This document shows, piece by piece, positions 57,265 through 64,000 of a stretch of DNA of 64,000 nucleotides. The notes below the pieces were generated by a model. That model did not search any database, was not told where the DNA came from, and worked only from the letters and a program-made list of their open reading frames with translations. Both the position numbers and the translations under genes were made by a program. Where the stretch lies: contig NZ_JACIEF010000002.1 of NCBI RefSeq assembly GCF_014196715.1, positions 186,001-250,000 on the forward strand. Direction: 5' to 3'. Position 1 is the stretch's first letter. Each line of letters starts with the position of its first letter. This DNA comes from Pedobacter zeae. GTDB taxonomy: Bacteria > Bacteroidota > Bacteroidia > Sphingobacteriales > Sphingobacteriaceae.

Positions 57265-60200
57265 ATGATGAACAAGTACTTTTTTATCCTGCTTTCATTC
57301 ATTTTGAGTGTCTGCTTCTCTGCACGATCCCAAACCTTTGTGCACCCGGGGGCTCCGCTATCGGCTTCCGATCTGAGTATTCTGAAAGCACACATCAAGG
57401 CCGGGGATTATCCCTGGAAACAGGCTTATGATGTGATGGCTGCCGATGGCAAAGCTCAGTTGACCTATACTTACCAGGCTTTTGCTACGGTTACCCGTAG
57501 TCCGGATTTAAACCTTTACCGTTGGAGAAACGACATGACGGCAGCCTTTTATTTATCACTCATGTGGTATTTTACTGACAATGAGGCCTATGCTGCAAAG
57601 GCCAGGGATATTTTAATTGCCTGGGCCACCACCCAAACAGAGTTTGGAGGCCAGTTGGGTAACCTTGACCTGGGGGATTATGCGTATGCTTATGGAGGCG
57701 CGGCTTCTATTCTTCGCGGAACCTGGAGTGGCTGGACGGCGGCAAATACTACCGCCGTAAAAAACCTCTTTAATAATGTATACTGGCCAGCTTCAGGTTG
57801 CACTTTTTATGCTATAGGCCCATCCAATAAAGGTAACCTGAGTATATCTGCAGGAGCGGTGATCGCGGCATTTTCCGACGATCCTGCTAAAATGGCGCAT
57901 ATCGTCTACCTGTCCAGATACATTGCCTCTTGCGGGCTTAAAAATACCTTACCCAATGGCCAGAACGGAGAAAGTTTAAGGGACCAGGGACACGCCCACG
58001 GGACATTTAACAACCTGACCTTCGTGGCCGAAGTGCTCTATAAACAGGGTATCGATATTTATTCGGACCTGGAAGACCGGATCATGGCCAATGCCGAATA
58101 TTTTTCCAGGAAAAATTTAAGCCTGCCAATCCCTTACGTACCTTTTGGCACTATCGATGCCTATTATTTAAATGACGTGACCACTGCATGGGATCAGGGA
58201 AGGTTTGGCCCGACTATAGCGCATGGGGCTTATGTAGTCCGTAAAAAGCAAAGTTCGGTTTACCTGAACAAACTGCTAAATAACATCCCCAGACGTTTTG
58301 ACCCGGTAATTACCTGGTTCTATAAATCAGAAGACAATGCTACGGCCACCGTACCGGCTCAAACAGAAATTGTTCCTGAGCCCACAAAAGTTGGAACAGG
58401 GGGCTTAACCTCGATTGACATAGGCACGGTATCGGCTGCCGGAAGCAGTTCCTACAACAACAATGTGTGGACGGTAAAAGGAAAAGGCGATATCTGGACC
58501 CATGGAGCAGATGCTTTGCATTTTGTTTATAAGGAAGTGACCGGAAATTGTTCCCTCATTGCTAAAGTGGAATCGGTTGAGGGTACGACTTCCAGTGCTA
58601 AAGCCGGAGTAATGCTCCGTTCTGATCTGACCCCTAATGCCGCACAGAGGGCATGGATAGCGATAACTCCGGAGGTGAAAGCCGAGGCATTTATGCATGG
58701 ATGGTCAGAACTAAGGGGCGGTGCTTATTATGAGAAAGCATCGAGGCCAGTAACCGCCATTCCTTATTGGGTGAAAGTTGAACGTGTAGGGGAGATGATT
58801 GCCGTTTATTATTCTCCTGATGGGGTAAGCTGGGCGGCCTCACATGAGGGCAGGTATACTGGCTTTACCGGTACAGCCTACATTGGCCTGGCGGTTTGTT
58901 CATCTGGCAATGGTGCTTTAAACACCTCTACTTTTAGTAATGTAAGTATTACCGGGGGCCAGGGAGGAGTGATTACTGCACCCCAGGCTCCGCTTTCGGT
59001 ATATGCCTATCCCGGAGATAAAGAGATGCGGGTAAGGTGGCTATCCTCCTTTGGTGCAGTGAGTTATACGCTTAAGCGGTCGTCTTCTCTGAACGGGAGC
59101 TATTCTACCATTGCCACAGGCCTTTCCGGAAATACCTTTCTGGATAATAATTTATCAAACGGCCAGACTTATTATTATAAGGTTTGTGCAGTAAATACTG
59201 CGGGCACCAGTGCAGATTCGCCGGGAGATGGAGGTACTCCGGAGGCGCCACCGGTTCCGCAGGTCTTAAATTCAGATAGTTTTAATGGGGTGTACCGGAT
59301 CATAGCTGTACACAGCAATAAAGCCGTGGAGGTTAAAAACGGTTCACTAGCCGAAGGAGCCTTATTGGGACAAAATGCCTATTCTTCGTCCAGTAACCAG
59401 CATTGGCGAATAACGCCTGTATCCGGTACGGATTATAAGATTGTAAACCTGCGGAGTGGAAAAGCAATGGATGTGGTGAACAATGCCGTAACCAATAATG
59501 CTCCTGTGGAGCAGCGAAGCTATTCGGCTACAGATTCAGCCCAGATATGGTCTATTAAGGACCGGGAGAACGGCACGTTCAGTATTGTTGGAAAACCAAG
59601 CCAGAAAGCATTGGAGGTAGCCAGCTCGAGTACTTTAAATGGTGCCGCAATGAACCTGAACAGGTGGCTGGATAATCCTAACCAGATTTATAGAATAGAA
59701 CAGGTTACGCAATCAGACATGTCTTCCGCTTACCTTAAAACACTGGCTGAAGCGATAAAATTACGCGATACCACCCAAACCAGTACGACAGGTGAAGGCG
59801 GTAAATTTCCGGTGGCGGCCAAGGTACAGTTGAACGATAGTATCACCCATGTGCAATCCTTATATACTCCCCAATCAACGGTTTTTCAGATCAGTGACTA
59901 TGTTACGATATTGGAGAATGCAATGGAACGGTATAAGTCTGCTATGTACTACTTTACGAATACCCTTGCTGACGGGAATTACTACCTTAAACCGCTTGAC
60001 AGCGATTCGTTATGGACGAAGAACGAGACCAACCGGCCTTTATTTGATGTGTCGAATCCTAATCCCTTAACTCAAATGTGGAATGTGAAAAAGCAGGCGA
60101 ACGGTAGGTATAAAATTATTTGCTTGAGCTCACCACTTCCGGCATTTAGCAATTACATCTATGAGGATGCCTTATTTGGCCGTAATGTTATTGCCTACAA

Positions 60201-63200
60201 CGAGGCTTACAATTCATTTAATATTTATGGTAATGGTACCTCGTATGCGGTTCAGCGGGCACAAAGTGCCGGAAACGGGTACTGGTATAAGAGCGGTAAT
60301 CAGATACTTGCTGTACTTGGAAATGATAACGATCCGGTTCCCTATACTTTTCCTTTCCGTTTTGTTCCGGTTGGAACGGTTCCGATAAACGTGACCGCTT
60401 CGGCGACTGATGGAAGAAACATCCTGGAATGGGATCCAATTGCGAATTTAACCTATACGATTAAACGTTCAACTACTCCGGGCGGGCCTTATACCGATAT
60501 TGCCACAGTAAACACCACAGCGTTTACTGATACTGCTGTTGTGAATGGGACACTTTATTATTACATCGTTGCTTCGCCGGATGGTGTTGCATCCAGCCAG
60601 GAAGTTTCGGCCTCACGCAATATAGGAATGGTTTACCTGAAGTTTGACGAAAGCAGCGGAAATCGTTGTGTGAGCAGCTGGGGAACTATTTATGGCACTA
60701 TGGCAGCTACAGCAACACGTGATGCAGGTAAAACAGGAAATGCCCTTAAGCTGGATGGGGCAAGCACTTCTTATGTTACATTTCCTACCGGAATTGTGAG
60801 TAAGGTAACTGATTTTACCATCTCAGCCTGGGTAAAAATGGATGCCCTTACCAACTGGATGCGTGTATTTGATTTTGGTACCGGTACTAACCAGTATATG
60901 TACCTTACCGTGCAGGGAGGAACCACTACAGCAAATGGAGTAACCTTATCAACCGTTAAATATGGGACTAAAAACGGGGGTACAGAGTTAGGCATCACTT
61001 CTCCATATGCCTTCCCGTTGAATACCTGGGTACACCTGGCGGTTACCCAATCCGGAACCACAGCCAAATTGTATATCAATGGCGTGCTGAAATCAACCAA
61101 TACCGCAATTAATATTAATCCTTCACAACTTACCCCTACGGGTACTACTACCGGTACCAATTTAAACTACCTGGGCAAAGGTCAATTTAATGATCCGATG
61201 TTCAGAGGTTCAATTGATGAGTTTAAGATTTACAAGCGGGCTTTAAGTGCTTCTGAAATTGTAGAGGGTATGAAGGCTTTCCAAACCATATCCTTTAATA
61301 CCATTACACCTAAACTGGTTGGTAGTGATGATTTTGATCCCGAAGCTGTTGCTTCTTCAGGTCTCCCGGTAGAATACACCAGTTCGAACCCCGCTGTTGC
61401 AACGATAGTGGATGGAAATATCCACATCATATCGGCCGGAACGGCTATCATTACAGCATCACAGGCAGGGGATGAAATGTATGGGCCGGTATCACAATCA
61501 AGAACATTGTGGGTTGGCATTACCAATAAAACCCAGCTTACTACCTTAAAAGGTAGGCCATTTAGCTATACCATTACCGATAAGCCATTAAGTAATTTTA
61601 CGGCAACAGGTTTGCCTGCTGGCCTAAGTATAAATTCTACAACGGGTGTAATATCGGGTACACCTACTGAGCATGGCACCTTTTCTGTAACCATTGGCGC
61701 TCTTAAAGACACCATTGCCAATACCCAAACGATCACTTTAACGGTAAAAAATAATGTGGTAAGCAATGTTATTGTTGCTTCAGGGGATGCAAAAATTGTG
61801 CTCGAATGGGATGCTATTCAGAACTTTACCTATAACGTTAAGCGTTCAACCACATTAGGAGGTCCTTACACTGCAATGGGTAGTACAGGCACCCCTAGGT
61901 TTACTGATACCGGTGTGAGCAATGGAACTACATATTACTATGTGATTGCAGCAGTTGATAGCATAGGAGAATTGCCTCCGGGTACAGCGGTAACTGCAAA
62001 ACCTGCGGCTGGCCAGCTTACTTACCTTAAATTCGATGAGGCTGGCGGCACCTGGGCCATCGACAGCTGGGGGGCTACACATGGGGCATTGGCAGCAACG
62101 GCAACCCGTGCAGCCGGGAAACCGGGTAACTCGCTCAAACTGGATGGTATGGCTACTTCTTATGTCACCTTGCCAACAGGAATTGTAAAAACAGTATCTG
62201 ATTTTACCGTTTCGAGCTGGGTAAGAATGGATGCACTGTCTACCTGGATGCGTGTTTTCGATTTTGGTACAAGCACCACACAATACATGTTCCTTACCGT
62301 TCAGCAGGGAACGCCTACGGTAAATGGGGTAAAGCTATCAACCGTTCGTTATGCGATTAAAAACGGGGGTACAGAGTTAAACGTAAGTGCTAACTTCGCT
62401 TTCCCGCTGGATACCTGGACACATCTGGCGGTTACCCAATCGGGAAATACGGCAAAACTGTATATTAACGGTAATTTGGCAGCCACCAATACCAACCTGA
62501 CCATTAAACCTTCGCAACTCACCGCTTCAGGTACAACCACAGGCACTACGCTGAATTACCTGGGTAAATCACAGTTCAATGATCCCCTTTTTAAAGGCTC
62601 AATAGATGAGTTTAAGATTTACAGCAGGGCATTAAGTGATGCAGAGATTGCCGAAAATTTAACAACCGCACAAACCATTACCTTTAATGCTTTGCCAGAA
62701 AAAGCGGTTACCGATACAAGCTTTAACGCTGGTGCAGTTTCCAGTTCTGGTTTGGCCATCAGTTATGCCAGTTCAGACACCACAGTGGCAACGGTTGTTA
62801 ACAATATGATCCAGGTTAAAGGAGCAGGTGTTACCACCATTACGGCTAGCCAGGCAGGCAATGCAACCTATGCAGCTGCCGCACCTGTAAGCCAGGCCTT
62901 AACCGTTCATAAAGTTGCGCAAACCATCACCTTTAATGCTTTGCCAGAAAAAGCGGTTACCGATACAAGCTTTAACGCTGGTGCCGTTTCCAGTTCTGGT
63001 TTGGCCATCAGTTATGCCAGTTCAGACACCACAGTGGCAACGGTTGCCAACAACATGATCCAGGTTAAAGGAGCAGGCGTGACCACTATTACGGCCACGC
63101 AGGCAGGCAATGCAACCTACGCAACGGCCGCACCTGTAAGCCAGGCCTTAACCATTCATAAGGTTGAACAGACCATTAGTTTCGCCAGCTTACCTGCCAA

Positions 63201-64000
63201 AAGGATAGGAGATGCCGAGCTAACATTAAGTGCCACAACAAGCGCTAATTTACCGGTTAGCTATTCAAGTTCCGATACCACAGTTGCAAAGATCGTAAAT
63301 GATAAGCTCCAGGTGCTTGGTAAGGGAACGGCCGTTATTACAGCAAAACAGGCAGGTAACGGCACTTATGCTGCTGCCATTGCAACCCAGCTGTTGAACG
63401 TGATCCCTTTTAATATCCAGGTCCAATCAATGGATGGCGATGGCGGCCAGCTGACCAATAACGTGATCAGGCCAAATTTCAGCCTGGTTAACCAGGATTC
63501 GATCGGGGTATACTACAACGAGTTAACCATGCGTTACTGGTTTACAGCAGAAAATTACGCCGGGATAAATGCCTGGGTAGACTATGCCCAGATGGGAAAC
63601 AGCAACGTGAAAATGAAATATGTACAACTGCCAAATCCTGCTTCAGGAGCACTGGGTTATGTGGAATACAGTTTTGTACCAGGTGGAAAGTTAAATGCAA
63701 ACAGCAACAGCGGGGTAATCCGTACCAGGTTTGCCAACCAGGATTGGTCTGATTTTTCAGAAGCAGATGATTATTCTTACCAGGCCAATACCGGCAGCTA
63801 TGGCACAAATAACCGGATAACTTTATACCGCAACGGTAAATTGATATCCGGAGAAGAACCAGCCCTTGTGCCAGTTACAACCAAACTGAATGTGTTGTAC
63901 CAGAATCAGAACCAGACAGCAAACACTAATACGATCAGTGCTTTTATTGCCATTAAAAACACAGGCAACAGCGCCATTGATTATAGCGATCTTACTGCGC
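57265..64000 (+). CDS. Giant alginate-lyase-like multi-domain protein with CBM3 modules (partial, 3' end outside window)
   Basis: Starts ATGATG at 57265 and is open to the right edge (2245 codons). It is a close paralogue of the 51180 gene: the same signal peptide, the same lyase domain (Asn in SNKGNLSISAG, His243 in LRDQGHAHGTFNN), and the same module order to the second LamG (ending about residue 1798). It then departs: three Ig-like Big2 repeats (about 1801-1882, 1884-1967, 1967-2047) and a CBM3 module (2049-2200; MRYWFTAENYAGINAWVDYA, VIRTRFANQDWSDFSEADDY). A second CBM3 starts (from 2204; ISAFIAIKNTGNSAIDYSDL). CBM3 binds crystalline cellulose, so this copy is probably anchored to plant cell walls. 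A T9SS signal probably lies beyond the window. Confidence 0.8.
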   Translation, partial: MMNKYFFILLSFILSVCFSARSQTFVHPGAPLSASDLSILKAHIKAGDYPWKQAYDVMAADGKAQLTYTYQAFATVTRSPDLNLYRWRNDMTAAFYLSLMWYFTDNEAYAAKARDILIAWATTQTEFGGQLGNLDLGDYAYAYGGAASILRGTWSGWTAANTTAVKNLFNNVYWPASGCTFYAIGPSNKGNLSISAGAVIAAFSDDPAKMAHIVYLSRYIASCGLKNTLPNGQNGESLRDQGHAHGTFNNLTFVAEVLYKQGIDIYSDLEDRIMANAEYFSRKNLSLPIPYVPFGTIDAYYLNDVTTAWDQGRFGPTIAHGAYVVRKKQSSVYLNKLLNNIPRRFDPVITWFYKSEDNATATVPAQTEIVPEPTKVGTGGLTSIDIGTVSAAGSSSYNNNVWTVKGKGDIWTHGADALHFVYKEVTGNCSLIAKVESVEGTTSSAKAGVMLRSDLTPNAAQRAWIAITPEVKAEAFMHGWSELRGGAYYEKASRPVTAIPYWVKVERVGEMIAVYYSPDGVSWAASHEGRYTGFTGTAYIGLAVCSSGNGALNTSTFSNVSITGGQGGVITAPQAPLSVYAYPGDKEMRVRWLSSFGAVSYTLKRSSSLNGSYSTIATGLSGNTFLDNNLSNGQTYYYKVCAVNTAGTSADSPGDGGTPEAPPVPQVLNSDSFNGVYRIIAVHSNKAVEVKNGSLAEGALLGQNAYSSSSNQHWRITPVSGTDYKIVNLRSGKAMDVVNNAVTNNAPVEQRSYSATDSAQIWSIKDRENGTFSIVGKPSQKALEVASSSTLNGAAMNLNRWLDNPNQIYRIEQVTQSDMSSAYLKTLAEAIKLRDTTQTSTTGEGGKFPVAAKVQLNDSITHVQSLYTPQSTVFQISDYVTILENAMERYKSAMYYFTNTLADGNYYLKPLDSDSLWTKNETNRPLFDVSNPNPLTQMWNVKKQANGRYKIICLSSPLPAFSNYIYEDALFGRNVIAYNEAYNSFNIYGNGTSYAVQRAQSAGNGYWYKSGNQILAVLGNDNDPVPYTFPFRFVPVGTVPINVTASATDGRNILEWDPIANLTYTIKRSTTPGGPYTDIATVNTTAFTDTAVVNGTLYYYIVASPDGVASSQEVSASRNIGMVYLKFDESSGNRCVSSWGTIYGTMAATATRDAGKTGNALKLDGASTSYVTFPTGIVSKVTDFTISAWVKMDALTNWMRVFDFGTGTNQYMYLTVQGGTTTANGVTLSTVKYGTKNGGTELGITSPYAFPLNTWVHLAVTQSGTTAKLYINGVLKSTNTAININPSQLTPTGTTTGTNLNYLGKGQFNDPMFRGSIDEFKIYKRALSASEIVEGMKAFQTISFNTITPKLVGSDDFDPEAVASSGLPVEYTSSNPAVATIVDGNIHIISAGTAIITASQAGDEMYGPVSQSRTLWVGITNKTQLTTLKGRPFSYTITDKPLSNFTATGLPAGLSINSTTGVISGTPTEHGTFSVTIGALKDTIANTQTITLTVKNNVVSNVIVASGDAKIVLEWDAIQNFTYNVKRSTTLGGPYTAMGSTGTPRFTDTGVSNGTTYYYVIAAVDSIGELPPGTAVTAKPAAGQLTYLKFDEAGGTWAIDSWGATHGALAATATRAAGKPGNSLKLDGMATSYVTLPTGIVKTVSDFTVSSWVRMDALSTWMRVFDFGTSTTQYMFLTVQQGTPTVNGVKLSTVRYAIKNGGTELNVSANFAFPLDTWTHLAVTQSGNTAKLYINGNLAATNTNLTIKPSQLTASGTTTGTTLNYLGKSQFNDPLFKGSIDEFKIYSRALSDAEIAENLTTAQTITFNALPEKAVTDTSFNAGAVSSSGLAISYASSDTTVATVVNNMIQVKGAGVTTITASQAGNATYAAAAPVSQALTVHKVAQTITFNALPEKAVTDTSFNAGAVSSSGLAISYASSDTTVATVANNMIQVKGAGVTTITATQAGNATYATAAPVSQALTIHKVEQTISFASLPAKRIGDAELTLSATTSANLPVSYSSSDTTVAKIVNDKLQVLGKGTAVITAKQAGNGTYAAAIATQLLNVIPFNIQVQSMDGDGGQLTNNVIRPNFSLVNQDSIGVYYNELTMRYWFTAENYAGINAWVDYAQMGNSNVKMKYVQLPNPASGALGYVEYSFVPGGKLNANSNSGVIRTRFANQDWSDFSEADDYSYQANTGSYGTNNRITLYRNGKLISGEEPALVPVTTKLNVLYQNQNQTANTNTISAFIAIKNTGNSAIDYSDLTA
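62671..63417. repeat. In-gene 249-bp tandem repeat encoding Ig-like (Big2) modules
   Basis: Units begin at 62671, 62920 and 63169, each 249 bases (83 codons). The first two are nearly identical at DNA level; the third is diverged but keeps the frame and the motif SYSSSDTTVAKIVND. The repeat forms the spacer between the second LamG and the CBM3 modules. Confidence 0.8.

Overview
The window reads as a chromosomal stretch of a soil or plant-associated Bacteroidota, most likely Sphingobacteriaceae (Pedobacter-like). The basis is four SusC/SusD outer-membrane pairs, many lipoproteins with a lipobox followed by lysines, a type IX secretion C-terminal signal, and short dispersed palindromes of the kind common in these genomes. 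The genus is inference. No rRNA, tRNA, CRISPR array or transposase gene was seen.

Layout. (1) 1-26.9 kb is a large glycan-utilisation region. A reverse-strand GH127 beta-L-arabinofuranosidase runs off the left edge. It is divergent from a ten-gene operon holding two SusC/SusD pairs in series and their accessory lipoproteins: fasciclin+CBM6-like, DUF5007-like, fasciclin, IPT/DUF5122 propeller, phosphodiesterase-like+LamG, and DUF1735/DUF5013-like. GH43, GH95 and GH31 enzymes follow. The GH31 gene is interrupted by one in-frame TAA. (2) 27.3-34.4 kb is a compact four-gene operon: SusC, SusD, a PI-PLC-like phosphodiesterase and a Tat-exported alkaline phosphatase. It looks like a SusCD system aimed at a phosphorylated organic substrate. 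(3) 35.0-48.8 kb holds an ECF sigma factor, a FecR anti-sigma factor, an STN-domain SusC, SusD, an IPT surface glycan-binding protein, a CBM4/9-like protein and a GH9 endoglucanase. A reverse-strand NTF2-like gene and a GH29 alpha-L-fucosidase come next. (4) 48.8-51.2 kb has no convincing gene. It carries three full copies and a partial fourth of a 325-bp tandem repeat. (5) 51.2-64 kb holds two giant tandem paralogues with an alginate-lyase-like catalytic domain and strings of accessory modules. The first ends in a T9SS sorting domain. The second gains extra Ig-like repeats and at least two CBM3 cellulose-binding modules before it runs off the right edge.

How it may work together. The enzyme set (GH127 and GH43 for arabinose, GH95 and GH29 for fucose, GH31 for alpha-xylose or alpha-glucose, GH9 for the beta-glucan backbone, and a lyase tethered to CBM3) fits breakdown of fucosylated, arabinosylated plant cell-wall polysaccharide such as xyloglucan or pectin near cellulose. 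SusC/D pairs would import the oligosaccharides, and the surface lipoproteins would bind or trim them. The sigma/FecR/STN-SusC set is a substrate-sensing trans-envelope switch for the GH9 locus. No dedicated regulator was seen for the first or second region.
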